Made by a program: the position numbers and the translations under genes. This document shows positions 7,704-15,595 of a DNA stretch of 27,368 bases, piece after piece (the stretch's first letter is position 1; each line of letters starts with the position of its first letter). The stretch is from Thermohalobaculum sp039185235 (GTDB lineage: Bacteria; Pseudomonadota; Alphaproteobacteria; Rhodobacterales; Rhodobacteraceae), in the NCBI GenBank assembly GCA_039185235.1, contig JBCDAS010000012.1:1-27368 (forward strand). Reading direction: 5' to 3'. The notes beneath the pieces are model-generated. The model was not told where the DNA came from. It worked only from the letters and a program-made list of their open reading frames with translations, and ran no database searches.

Positions 7704-8537
7704 ATGGCGATTAGAGCTTGGATTGCCGGTTTGATTGCGTTGACGCTCGTACCTGCGAGCGCGTCTGCTTTGACGATATCGGTGGCTGAACTGAACGGCG
7801 GTGGGGCCAGCACAATCGTTGCGGTTGGTAGAGATGGTGTCACAGGCGGGGATGTGGGAACAACTTTCCCCGGACTGCCTGGCTTGGCTGATTTGAACTC
7901 AGACGCCGGGCAGTTGACCTTTAATTTTGCGACTGGGAGCCACTCCGGCTCTTTACAGGCCCGCCAGACGATTTCAGCTGATGGTATTTTTGTCGTTTCT
8001 GAGGTGTCGGGGTTTGTGAGCGCGTTGACCGATGCGCCTCCGATTATCCAAATTTTTCAATCCGCAGCGAATTTCTCACCGGTATTCGGGAATGTGATCC
8101 TTGAGTCGACCGCTGGCAGCATTTCGTTCAATAACGCCGACTCGTTCATGCAGGTTGCGTCCTTCTACTCCAGTTCGAATTTTGGGGGATCAACCGGGAC
8201 GGATGAGCTAAAAGAGTCCGATGGTTCTGGCAACCCACTTGATGTTGGAGCTCCGATCGTGTCGTCGATTGTTTGCTCAACCCCAGGATCACCTGTATTC
8301 TGCGCGGGAACCGGTGCATCCGATGTCCAGACCTTCTCTACAGTGGCAGTTGCTAACTTCTCGTTGAATCATCAGCTCACAATCGGGCTGCAGAACACGG
8401 GCGACTTCGTGTCATTCAACTTTGTGACTGTGTCTCAGATCCCATTGCCCGCTCCGATGCTGCTGCTCTTGAGCGGCATTGCAGGAGTGGGTGCAGTGGG
8501 CGTCCGGAGGAGGCTGCGCCAAAGCGAAGCGGGCTAG
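7704..8537 (+). CDS. Secreted protein with VPLPA-CTERM-like sorting tail
   Basis: This 277-aa protein appears to be an exported surface protein. It has a signal peptide (AWIAGLIALTLVPASASA) and a low-complexity, Ser/Gly/Asn/Thr-rich beta-type body. The tail is tripartite: the motif IPLPAP, a hydrophobic segment (MLLLLSGIAGVGAVGV) and an Arg-rich end (RRRLRQ). This layout matches the VPLPA-CTERM signals that exosortases process in Rhodobacterales, with Ile in place of the first Val. ATG 7704 is chosen over ATG 7644 because GGGAG at 7693-7697 precedes it and the signal peptide starts there. The gene is AT-rich (one line is about 43% GC). No exosortase is in the window, and the body's function is unknown. 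Confidence 0.83.
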   Translation: MAIRAWIAGLIALTLVPASASALTISVAELNGGGASTIVAVGRDGVTGGDVGTTFPGLPGLADLNSDAGQLTFNFATGSHSGSLQARQTISADGIFVVSEVSGFVSALTDAPPIIQIFQSAANFSPVFGNVILESTAGSISFNNADSFMQVASFYSSSNFGGSTGTDELKESDGSGNPLDVGAPIVSSIVCSTPGSPVFCAGTGASDVQTFSTVAVANFSLNHQLTIGLQNTGDFVSFNFVTVSQIPLPAPMLLLLSGIAGVGAVGVRRRLRQSEAG

Positions 8538-8553
8538 AACCGCGCGGCGCAGT

Positions 8554-8576
8554 CGCTGATGTCCTTGACATCTGCG
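8554..8576. repeat. Inverted repeat / hairpin between VPLPA gene and mrp
   Basis: GATGTC-CTT-GACATC (8558-8572) is a perfect 6-bp stem. It is extended by CGC/GCG after a T-T mismatch (8554-8556 with 8574-8576). It lies 16 bases after the VPLPA-CTERM stop. No T-run follows, so it is not a convincing intrinsic terminator; a processed 3' end or an operator is equally possible. The internal TTGACA resembles a -35 box, but no good -10 follows. Confidence 0.55.
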
Positions 8577-8594
8577 CAGCGGATCACCAATCCA

Positions 8595-8610
8595 CTCTAC
8601 TGAAGTAGAG
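8595..8610 (+). promoter_or_regulatory. Leader hairpin abutting a ribosome-binding site
   Basis: CTCTAC-TGAA-GTAGAG is a perfect 6-bp hairpin with a four-base loop. Its 3' arm is continuous with the purine-rich AGAGAGGA that would serve as ribosome-binding site for the small ORF at 8619. Folding could limit translation of that ORF and, through it, of mrp. The structure is directly visible; the regulatory role is inference. Confidence 0.45.
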
Positions 8611-8618
8611 AGGATCGA

Positions 8619-8687
8619 ATGGCTGGTTTGGCGACGATTAATCTGATTGGTAAGGTCTCAGACCGGCCGATTTTCCAGAACCGCTGA
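8619..8687 (+). CDS. Possible 22-codon leader ORF before mrp
   Basis: ATG 8619 opens a 22-codon reading frame whose product begins MAGLATINLIGKV and ends with TGA at 8685-8687. AGAGAGGA at 8607-8614 is well placed as ribosome-binding site. The stop codon overlaps the GAGGA that precedes the mrp ATG at 8694, an arrangement typical of translational coupling. The opening loosely recalls the start of single-stranded DNA-binding proteins (INLIG), so it could be a decayed gene start. With so short a product, expression is unproven. Confidence 0.35.
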   Translation: MAGLATINLIGKVSDRPIFQNR

Positions 8688-8693
8688 GGACCG

Positions 8694-9791
8694 ATGAGCA
8701 TTACACGCGAAGAGGTCCTAGAGGCGCTCTCCAAGATCGTAGATCCGGTCCAGGGCAGAGACATTGTCTCAGCCGACATGGTCAAAGCGCCTAGTGTATC
8801 CGGCGGCAATGTAAGCTTCTTGATCGAAGTGGATCCCTCAAAGGGCAGCGCGATGGAGCCAGTCCGAGCGGCAGCCCAGGCGGCGGTAGAAGCTCTGCCC
8901 GGTGTCGGTAAGGTCACGGCAATCTTGACCGCTCATTCGACAGAGCCGAACGCCCCTGCTGCCAAAGGACCACCGCCTGACCTGAAGCCCACAGGTAAGC
9001 GCCCCCCAACGCAACCAGCCGATAAGAAGATTCCCGGGGTCGACCGGCTGATCGCGATTGCCTCGGGTAAAGGCGGGGTTGGGAAGTCCACCGTCTCCGC
9101 CAATCTCGCGGTTGCTCTGGTCGCACAAGGCATGCGGGTCGGCTTGTTGGATGCAGATGTCTACGGGCCCTCGCAGCCGCGCATGCTTGGTATCACCGGT
9201 CGCCCATCTTCGCCCGATGGAACGCGCATTTTGCCGCTTCGCAATCACGGGGTGACTGCGATGTCGATCGGGATGATGGTGCCTGAGGGCGAGGCGGTGA
9301 TTTGGCGTGGTCCAATGCTCATGGGCGCGCTGCAGCAGATGCTGGGCCAGGTTGAATGGGGAAGGCTCGACGTCCTCTTAGTTGATCTGCCCCCTGGAAC
9401 GGGCGATGTACAGCTAACGCTCAGCCAAAAGGCCGAGATCACGGGCGCTGTTGTGGTCTCGACACCGCAGGACATAGCCCTTCTGGACGCGCGAAAGGCG
9501 TTAAACATGTTCGAAAAGACTGAGACGCCGGTGCTTGGTCTGATCGAGAATATGTCCACTCATATCTGCTCGAAATGCGGTCACGAAGAGCATATTTTTG
9601 GCCATGGGGGAGCCAAGGCCGAAGCTGTTAAACTAGGCGTGCCGTTCCTGGGTGAGGTGCCGCTTGATATCTCGATCCGGATTGCTGGTGATGAGGGCGC
9701 TCCTATTGTCGCGGCAAACCCGGCCAGCCCGCAGGCGCGGGCTTTTCTGGACATCGCAAAGAACCTGGCCGAGCTGGACGCGATGCGCTAG
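8694..9791 (+). CDS. mrp: Mrp/ApbC-family iron-sulfur cluster carrier ATPase
   Basis: This is a cytoplasmic P-loop ATPase of the Mrp/NBP35 family, thought to bind and transfer Fe-S clusters to apoproteins. The 365-aa product has an N-terminal MIP18/DUF59-type domain (about 1-80) and a Pro/Lys-rich linker (about 84-113). The ATPase domain carries the deviant Walker A GKGGVGKST (125-133), DADVYGPSQPRM (153-164) and DLPPGTGD (231-238). The cluster-binding pair is Cys292/Cys295 (CSKC). Length and order are normal. The start is supported by GAGGA at 8686-8690. The gene ends tail to tail with the phosphoesterase, both stops sharing CTAG. Confidence 0.93.
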   Translation: MSITREEVLEALSKIVDPVQGRDIVSADMVKAPSVSGGNVSFLIEVDPSKGSAMEPVRAAAQAAVEALPGVGKVTAILTAHSTEPNAPAAKGPPPDLKPTGKRPPTQPADKKIPGVDRLIAIASGKGGVGKSTVSANLAVALVAQGMRVGLLDADVYGPSQPRMLGITGRPSSPDGTRILPLRNHGVTAMSIGMMVPEGEAVIWRGPMLMGALQQMLGQVEWGRLDVLLVDLPPGTGDVQLTLSQKAEITGAVVVSTPQDIALLDARKALNMFEKTETPVLGLIENMSTHICSKCGHEEHIFGHGGAKAEAVKLGVPFLGEVPLDISIRIAGDEGAPIVAANPASPQARAFLDIAKNLAELDAMR

Positions 9792-10573
9792 CCCTCGGGC
9801 TCTGCTGCGTACTCAACCATCATGACCGTGGTCTCGATACCATCGCTGATGATCACGGAGTAACTCGCTGGCAGGCCAGACATTGGCAGCAGACGATCAT
9901 CCCCATAATTTGGATACCCTGCATGCGAGGTGCCCCGTGGACAATGCACTGGAACACCCGCCAGAGAGCCAGACATAGGCAGATGCAGGTGGCCATGGAA
10001 GATGTAAGCAATTTTCGTTCTGAACCGTTTGATCAGCTCTCGGAACCCGTCGCGATCCTGCAGCATGATCCGGTCGATCAGTTTCAGATGCGTGGGGATT
10101 GGATTATGATGCATGAAGATCCAAAAGGGCCCCGCTGTCGCAGATAGTTCTGCCTCGAGCCACGCAAGGCGCCGGTCACACAGGGTTCCATAGTGGCATC
10201 CCGGTTCGGAGGTATCCACGAACAACGCCCGCCCGAGAGGTAGATCCCGAGCGCCTTGTACGAAGCCTTCACCGTCCATGGCCTCGGGGAAGACATAGCT
10301 GAACTGCTTTCGATCATCATGGTTGCCAATCAGCAGAGCAGTTGGGATCTCTACTTCTTCCAGAACGCCGCGCAGCATTTGATAACATGCCGCCTCACCG
10401 TGTTCGGTAAGATCCCCTGTCAGCACCATCAGATCAGCATCGCTATGGCGCTTTGAGATATCTGCCAAAGCCTTCTTGAAGGAACCTATTGGATCTTGGC
10501 TGGCGCCCTTCATCTGGTCGGTCCTCAGATGCAAATCCGTGACCTGAATGATTTTCAATCCACAATCCCCCAA
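9788..10573 (-). CDS. CpdA-like calcineurin-type metallophosphoesterase
   Basis: This is a soluble binuclear-metal phosphoesterase, probably acting on a cyclic nucleotide or phosphodiester. In the 261-aa product the full set of metal ligands is present: DLH (13-15), GDL (53-55), GNHD (83-86), His155-His156 and GHLH (194-197). This order is that of CpdA/GpdQ-type class III phosphodiesterases. The cAMP phosphodiesterase CpdA is the closest named relative, but the substrate cannot be read from sequence. It lies 49 bases downstream of the CYTH-CHAD gene on the same strand and is probably co-transcribed with it. It converges on mrp with a 4-base overlap. Confidence 0.85.
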   Translation of the reverse strand: MGDCGLKIIQVTDLHLRTDQMKGASQDPIGSFKKALADISKRHSDADLMVLTGDLTEHGEAACYQMLRGVLEEVEIPTALLIGNHDDRKQFSYVFPEAMDGEGFVQGARDLPLGRALFVDTSEPGCHYGTLCDRRLAWLEAELSATAGPFWIFMHHNPIPTHLKLIDRIMLQDRDGFRELIKRFRTKIAYIFHGHLHLPMSGSLAGVPVHCPRGTSHAGYPNYGDDRLLPMSGLPASYSVIISDGIETTVMMVEYAAEPEG

Positions 10574-10622
10574 GCGCTGGCAGAACTCTGCAGCACATAG
10601 ATCAATCTAAAGGGGATCGTCG

Positions 10623-12170
10623 TCAGGTCACCAACTCTTTTTTGCAACTCTCGCCGCGCCAGAAAGGTGTTACGAGGGCCAGATCCTCCCAATATTGCGC
10701 AGCGAGCTCCCACGCGAGATCGGCGCGCGCCCATTTCGCACCAATCAAACGCCCAACGGCCCGCTGCGCGTCAACATCGTCTTTGAGCGGTCCGTTTGGG
10801 CTGAGCAGGATTGCCTCTGCCATGGCAGCGTCGTTGAGATCACCAAAGACGGTTTGCAGCCGCTTGAGAAGCTTCAAGAACGGCTTCAAGTCTTCATTGC
10901 GGTACAATGCGCGAAGGTACTCGACCGAGTACCGCATTTTCTTGAGTTCCTTACGTAACTCATGGCGCTCCTCAATATCCATTGCATCCAGACGCGCCGC
11001 CATGTCTTCGATTTTCCGCCAGCGCTTCTCAAGCAGCTTTGGGGCCCGCCGGATGACCGGGTCCTGACCGCCCCGAAGGGCGGTCGTCCGCGTCAAAGCA
11101 AGAGCATCGATAACCAAGTTCTGCGCCCGTTCTCCCGCCAGAATTGGGCGGAGCCGACGCAAAGCCGAAGCGCGTCGGCGAGCAAGCGCGGCCTGGAGCT
11201 TGGCCAATCCAGGATCGTCGTGACGGTCCAGCTCTGGTCGCAATATGTCCTCCAGCATCACGTCCATATCCCGAACGGAGCCGATCTGCGCTGCCAGCCA
11301 ACGCGCCTCGGCGTTCAACCAGGCGGCCCGTACTGGATCAATCTCGCGTTTGAAGAGGCGGAGGAGTGATCGGAGGCGCCGAAGGCCAATGCGCAGCTGC
11401 TTCAGCCCATCGGCGCTCATCTCATCAAGCACCAAGCGGTGGTTGGCTGTCATCTGTCCAGCGACCTCGGTTGCAATCAATCCGATGGCGGCATCGATGG
11501 TGTCCGTTCGAGAAAGCGATACTCTGGCCGCGCGTCGCGGCAGTTCTGGTTCTTGCCGAGGTGCCTGTCGGGCCAAGCGCATTCCCCGTGCAGCTTTTGA
11601 ATACGGAGAAAGCGCCATGCCGCCTTTTGGCAAAACGGTCTTGAGCACATCGAAGAGCTCAGTCGGTTTGCCTTCCACCAGCTCTATCTCCAACTCGTGG
11701 AGTGGTTCGGTGCCCGTCTCGGCAACCACTTCACCTATATCGATCGCCAGGTCCACAACCGATGACCGCGTGTGAACCCGTCGCTCCGTCCGCTGCATTT
11801 GCGTCTCGAAAACGGGCGCAAGCGGTGCTCCATCCAGGACCTGAAGAACACATTCCCGCACTGATACGTTTGGGATCTCGCCAAGGACCAGACGCCCTAC
11901 AGGTGCGGGGCACTCATGCTCCTCGGCCATCGAGAGCCCCAATCGCATCGACTGCCCTAGTTTCACTGTCTGGACCCACCGTCTGCCCACTTTGCGAAGG
12001 CGCAAAGCCATACCTGCCTGGGCCAAACGGAAGTCAGCGGTGTCGAAGTAAATCGTCCTGAGTGTTCGAGTGATCGGCTTCTCGGGCCGGTAGTTCGCGG
12101 GCCAACGGCAAAGGCGCACCTGTTCTACTTCTGCTGGATCCAGCTCAAGCTTCAACTCAACCTCTTGCAT
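10623..12170 (-). CDS. CYTH-CHAD domain protein (inorganic triphosphatase-like)
   Basis: The CYTH domain (about 1-200) hydrolyses triphosphates in this family, with tripolyphosphate as the usual bacterial substrate. The CHAD domain (about 225-500) is a helical bundle linked to polyphosphate binding. The 515-aa product opens with the diagnostic ExExK as Glu3-Glu5-Lys7 (EVELKLEL). It continues with RTLRTIYFDTADFRLAQAG and GMALRLRK. The CHAD part shows LKQLRIGLRRLRSLLRLF (256-273) and HELRKELKKMRYSVEYLR. The His usual in the first CHAD helix (HxxR) is replaced by Lys257. No clear Shine-Dalgarno precedes the ATG. Pairing with the phosphoesterase downstream suggests joint phosphate or nucleotide turnover. 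Confidence 0.87.
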   Translation of the reverse strand: MQEVELKLELDPAEVEQVRLCRWPANYRPEKPITRTLRTIYFDTADFRLAQAGMALRLRKVGRRWVQTVKLGQSMRLGLSMAEEHECPAPVGRLVLGEIPNVSVRECVLQVLDGAPLAPVFETQMQRTERRVHTRSSVVDLAIDIGEVVAETGTEPLHELEIELVEGKPTELFDVLKTVLPKGGMALSPYSKAARGMRLARQAPRQEPELPRRAARVSLSRTDTIDAAIGLIATEVAGQMTANHRLVLDEMSADGLKQLRIGLRRLRSLLRLFKREIDPVRAAWLNAEARWLAAQIGSVRDMDVMLEDILRPELDRHDDPGLAKLQAALARRRASALRRLRPILAGERAQNLVIDALALTRTTALRGGQDPVIRRAPKLLEKRWRKIEDMAARLDAMDIEERHELRKELKKMRYSVEYLRALYRNEDLKPFLKLLKRLQTVFGDLNDAAMAEAILLSPNGPLKDDVDAQRAVGRLIGAKWARADLAWELAAQYWEDLALVTPFWRGESCKKELVT

Positions 12171-12281
12171 CCGAACAAACTGGCGGAGTTTCTGGCAACC
12201 TGCAACGGGAATGGCAGATAACGATCGCGAATTAACCGGACGCTCATGCTTCGCTCCTCATGGTCCCGTGGGAGGTGATCC

Positions 12282-13640
12282 ATGCCATTTATTCAACCTG
12301 TTGAGATGAGCCCGGAGGAGATTGCGTTAGAGCAAGAAGCGCAAATGCTCTCCGCAGCAGCCATCCAGCCGCCACCCCCGTTAAAGACGCTTGAGGATAC
12401 TGGGCTGGACGAGGGGTATCTGGTCGATCTGGCTATGAAAACCATGTACCGCCAGAGCCACGAACTGGTGAGCACTCTCTGCGCAGCCCTCTGCCTTCCC
12501 AACACGCTGGTTGAACGCCTTATTGCGGTTGCGAAAGACATGCGCCTCGTTGAACCGCTCGGTCAGTTGGGCGCCTCATTTAGCGCCGAGATGCGCTATG
12601 CTCTGACTGAAAAGGGCAAGCGCTGGGCGTCTGAAGCTCTGAACCAATCCGAGTGGGTGGGCCCGTGCCCGATCACATTGGAGCAATTCCACGCGCAATC
12701 TGCTCGCCAGTCGATCCGGAAGAAAGTGCTGACCCGCGAACTGCTCGAACATGTTTTCAGCGGTCTTACCTTGCACCCGAGCCTAATGAGCAAGCTTGGA
12801 CCTGCGGTGAACTCCGGCGCCTCGATCCTGCTCTACGGGCCACCAGGCAACGGTAAATCGTCGATCGCTATGGCTGCGTGCGATGCCTTCAATGATCCAA
12901 TTTATCTGCCCCACGCGATCATTGTCGACAAACAAGTCGTGGCGCTCTTCGATCCGACTGTGCACGCAGCACTGAGCACAGAGGATGAGATGGACGAGGG
13001 CCTGCGCCGCAACGGCCAAGCCTATGATCCACGCTTTGTCCTGTGCGAGCGCCCAAGGGTGGAGACCGGCGGTGAGCTGACGCTCGACATGCTCGATATC
13101 GCCTATAATCCAGTCAGCCGCGTCTATGAAGCGCCGATGCAGATGAAAGCCTCCGGTGGTGTTCTCGTCATTGATGACTTTGGCCGCCAACGCCAAAGCC
13201 CGCAAGACATCATCAACCGCCTGATCATCCCATTGGAGAAGAGTGTCGACTATCTCTCGCTGATCACTGGTCGCAAGTTCGAAGTGCCCTATGACGCGCT
13301 GACCGTCTTCTCAACCAACATTCCGCCGAAGCAATTGGTCGATGACGCAGCGCTTCGCCGTCTGCGTTACAAGATCTTGATCGGCCCGCCAGATCGAGAC
13401 ACCTACCTCACAATCTTTGTCCGTACGGCGAAGAAGTTCGGGATGCCAATCGATGAGAGCGTGCTGCATTACGTATTGGACGAGCTTTATGCGAAAACGC
13501 CCGAGGCTGAGTTCCAGGCTTTTCATCCGCGCTTTCTGATCGATCAGACCAAAGCGATTTGCACCTATGAACAAGCTCAACCCGAGCTCCGACCCGAGTT
13601 TCTGGAGCAAGCCTGGGACAATCTCTTCACCGATGAGTAG
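12282..13640 (+). CDS. AAA-family ATPase, substrate unknown
   Basis: This 452-aa soluble protein is an AAA ATPase with an N-terminal helical, winged-helix-like region (about 40-120). Walker A is GPPGNGKSS (186-194) in LLYGPPGNGKSSIAMA. Walker B is VLVIDDF (294-300) and is followed by GRQRQSP. The sensor-1 region is FSTNIPP after ALTVF, and RRLRYKI follows as an arginine-rich sensor-2-like segment. Similar proteins are often labelled as chaperone-like ATPases linked to Flp pili; no pilus genes are here, so I leave the role open. The start has a very strong Shine-Dalgarno (GGGAGGTGAT). The gene is monocistronic, divergent from the CYTH-CHAD gene and closed by hairpins. Confidence 0.83.
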   Translation: MPFIQPVEMSPEEIALEQEAQMLSAAAIQPPPPLKTLEDTGLDEGYLVDLAMKTMYRQSHELVSTLCAALCLPNTLVERLIAVAKDMRLVEPLGQLGASFSAEMRYALTEKGKRWASEALNQSEWVGPCPITLEQFHAQSARQSIRKKVLTRELLEHVFSGLTLHPSLMSKLGPAVNSGASILLYGPPGNGKSSIAMAACDAFNDPIYLPHAIIVDKQVVALFDPTVHAALSTEDEMDEGLRRNGQAYDPRFVLCERPRVETGGELTLDMLDIAYNPVSRVYEAPMQMKASGGVLVIDDFGRQRQSPQDIINRLIIPLEKSVDYLSLITGRKFEVPYDALTVFSTNIPPKQLVDDAALRRLRYKILIGPPDRDTYLTIFVRTAKKFGMPIDESVLHYVLDELYAKTPEAEFQAFHPRFLIDQTKAICTYEQAQPELRPEFLEQAWDNLFTDE

Positions 13641-13665
13641 CGGACAGATCTTTGGTTCGAGCGTC

Positions 13666-13750
13666 CCCTCCCCCTTGATGGGGGAGGGTTAGGGAGGGGG
13701 TGCGCGTGCCTTTGGCACGCAATCCAATGCTGTATGCGCGGGACGCGCAT
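13666..13750. terminator. Three tandem hairpins at a convergent junction
   Basis: Between the AAA ATPase and mcd, which converge, are three perfect hairpins. CCCTCCCCC-TTGAT-GGGGGAGGG (13666-13688) has a 9-bp stem, GCGTGCC-TTT-GGCACGC (13704-13720) has 7 bp and ATGCGCG-GGA-CGCGCAT (13734-13750) has 7 bp. No T-run follows any of them on either strand, so Rho-independent release is not assured. They may act as bidirectional roadblocks or protect 3' ends. The first unit resembles a C/G-rich hairpin that I recall as dispersed in alphaproteobacterial genomes. Confidence 0.6.
13680..13700 (+). other. G-quadruplex motif
   Basis: Four G-runs of the form G5-A-G3-TTA-G3-A-G5 meet the standard rule for an intramolecular quadruplex with loops of 1, 3 and 1 bases. 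The first two runs are also the 3' arm of the 9-bp hairpin, so quadruplex and hairpin exclude each other. The G-rich strand is the + strand, which is the transcript strand of the AAA ATPase just past its stop. Confidence 0.7.
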
Positions 13751-13760
13751 TCCGCTTGGC

Positions 13761-15449
13761 TCACGCAGCTTCGAGCACGCGGCGCGCGATGACTTGGGCC
13801 TGGATCTCTGCAGCCCCTTCAAAGATGTTCAGGATCCGCGCATCGCAAAGCACTCGACTGATCGGATACTCCAGCGCAAAACCGTTTCCGCCATGGATCT
13901 GCAGGCCGTTATCGGCCGCGGCCCAGGCCACGCGGGCACTCAGTAGTTTGGCCATGCCGGCCTCAAGATCGCAGCGCCGCTCAGCATCCTTTTCCCGGGC
14001 CGAGAAATAAGTGAGTTGGCGGGCTATTGTGATCTCAACCGCCATCATCGCGATCTTTGCCGCGACCCTAGGGAAGGCAATCAACGGCTTGCCAAATGCC
14101 TCGCGCTCCTGAGCGTATCTGAGCGAAATGTCCAACGCCGATTGTGCAACGCCGATGGCTCGCGCCGCCGTTTGGATGCGAGCGCTCTCGAAAGTTTTCA
14201 TCAGCTGTTTAAAGCCCTGGCCCTCGACCCCGCCGAGCAGAGCATCTGATGGCACCCGATGCCCATCCAGCGCCAGCGTGTATTCTTTCATGCCACGATA
14301 GCCCAGAACTTCGATCTCACCGCCTGCGATGGTCGCATCGGGGAATGGCTCTTCATCTGTGCCTCGGGTCTTTGGCGCGAGGAACATCGAGAGGCCCGCG
14401 TAATCGCTCGTCTCCGGATCTGTCCGGGCGAGGACGGTCATCACATCGGTCCTGGCGCCATGAGTAATCCAAGTCTTGTTGCCAGTGATCACCCATTCAT
14501 CGCCATCAGACACCGCCCGGGTCTTCAAAGCACCCAGATCAGACCCCGTATTTGGCTCAGTGAAGACGGCAGTTGGCAGGATCTCACCTGAAGCCAGTTT
14601 CGGCAACCAATGCGCCTTCTGCTCGTCAGTCCCGCCACAGAGGATCAGCTCCGCTGCAATCTCGGATCGGGTCCCGAGCGAGCCAACTCCGATATAGCCG
14701 CGCGAGAGCTCTTCCGAGACGACACACATCGCGGTCTTGCCCATGCCAAATCCGCCGAACTCTTCTGGGATCGTGAGGCCAAACACGCCCATCTCGGACA
14801 TCTCTTCGATGATTTCCATCGGGATGAGTTGGTCTTTGAGATGCCATTCATGGGCGTCCGGCAGCACGCGATCCTGAGCAAAACGGCGGAACTGGTCTCG
14901 GACCATCTCAAACTCGTCGTCGAGCCCCGTCGCGCCATAAGTCGTCGCACCTTCTTGCTCGGCGATCAGCTGCGCGAGCCGCATGCGAGCGGCGTTTGTG
15001 TTCCCTTCCTGGGTCAACTGCATCACGGCGGGGTGCATTAGCCCGCGTTGCGCTTCCTGGGACAGCCCGATGTCCTGAGGTCTGACGATCTCCCCCTGGC
15101 TCATCGGGATCCCGCCATAGATCTGCCAGAGATATTCGCCCATCCCGATCTGCAGGATCAACTGCTCGATCTCGCCGAACTGGCCAGCCGCCTGTAGCCG
15201 CTCGGCCCAACCGGCGAACTGATCGAGCGCTTCCACATAAGTCGCCAGCCAGGCCAGAGCGTGGGAGGCGTATTGCTCGCCCTCCAGCATCCGCCCCGAA
15301 ACCCGATCCCCCTGCTTCACCCGAGCAGCAAGATCTGCTGTTGCCACCTCCAAAAACCCGCGCGCCGCATCCACCGCCTCGGTCGAAAGGCGGAGCAGAT
15401 CGTCAGAGGCAATCGATTGCGGCACAGTGATCCCGGTTTCCACATTCAT
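13761..15449 (-). CDS. mcd: Probable (2S)-methylsuccinyl-CoA dehydrogenase (long acyl-CoA dehydrogenase)
   Basis: This is an FAD-dependent acyl-CoA dehydrogenase. The 562-aa product is far longer than the usual about 380 aa because of an N-terminal helical extension of about 165 residues (with GEYLWQIYGGIPMSQGEIVRPQDIGLS). That feature is typical of methylsuccinyl-CoA dehydrogenase, which makes mesaconyl-CoA in the ethylmalonyl-CoA pathway. The core shows VFTEPNTGSDLGALKTRAV, TGNKTWITHGA, FESARIQTAARAIGVAQ and YAQEREAFGKP. The likely catalytic base is Glu544 in NIFEGAAEIQ. ATG 15449 has GAGGA upstream and is preferred to TTG 15467. The specific name rests on the extension and remembered family resemblance. 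Another long-chain-type acyl-CoA dehydrogenase remains possible. Confidence 0.8.
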   Translation of the reverse strand: MNVETGITVPQSIASDDLLRLSTEAVDAARGFLEVATADLAARVKQGDRVSGRMLEGEQYASHALAWLATYVEALDQFAGWAERLQAAGQFGEIEQLILQIGMGEYLWQIYGGIPMSQGEIVRPQDIGLSQEAQRGLMHPAVMQLTQEGNTNAARMRLAQLIAEQEGATTYGATGLDDEFEMVRDQFRRFAQDRVLPDAHEWHLKDQLIPMEIIEEMSEMGVFGLTIPEEFGGFGMGKTAMCVVSEELSRGYIGVGSLGTRSEIAAELILCGGTDEQKAHWLPKLASGEILPTAVFTEPNTGSDLGALKTRAVSDGDEWVITGNKTWITHGARTDVMTVLARTDPETSDYAGLSMFLAPKTRGTDEEPFPDATIAGGEIEVLGYRGMKEYTLALDGHRVPSDALLGGVEGQGFKQLMKTFESARIQTAARAIGVAQSALDISLRYAQEREAFGKPLIAFPRVAAKIAMMAVEITIARQLTYFSAREKDAERRCDLEAGMAKLLSARVAWAAADNGLQIHGGNGFALEYPISRVLCDARILNIFEGAAEIQAQVIARRVLEAA

Positions 15450-15531
15450 GGATTTTGTCCTCGGCAATATCTTACAGGGCAGAACGCGTTGTGCGACTGC
15501 GAAAACACCTAGCCAATGCCGAGGCTCCGGT

Positions 15532-15590
15532 CAATACAAACGCGCAAGGAAGTTACGTAGCTTTGTCGCAACTTGGAATTTCCTTGCGCG
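15532..15590 (-). terminator. Intrinsic terminator after the oxygenase operon
   Basis: CGCGCAAGGAA (15541-15551) and TTCCTTGCGCG (15580-15590) form a perfect 11-bp inverted repeat. An inner AAGTT/AACTT pair is at 15550-15554 and 15570-15574. On the minus strand the stem is followed by GTTTGTATT, a partial U-tract. It starts 5 bases past the stop codon of the first oxygenase gene (minus strand), so it probably ends that operon and insulates mcd. Confidence 0.75.
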
Positions 15591-15595
15591 CGACT

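Noticed and set aside
8565..8593. TTGACA as -35 of an mrp promoter
   Set aside because: The hexamer is part of the GATGTC/GACATC inverted repeat, and no acceptable -10 lies 16-18 bases downstream (CAATCC or AATCCA).
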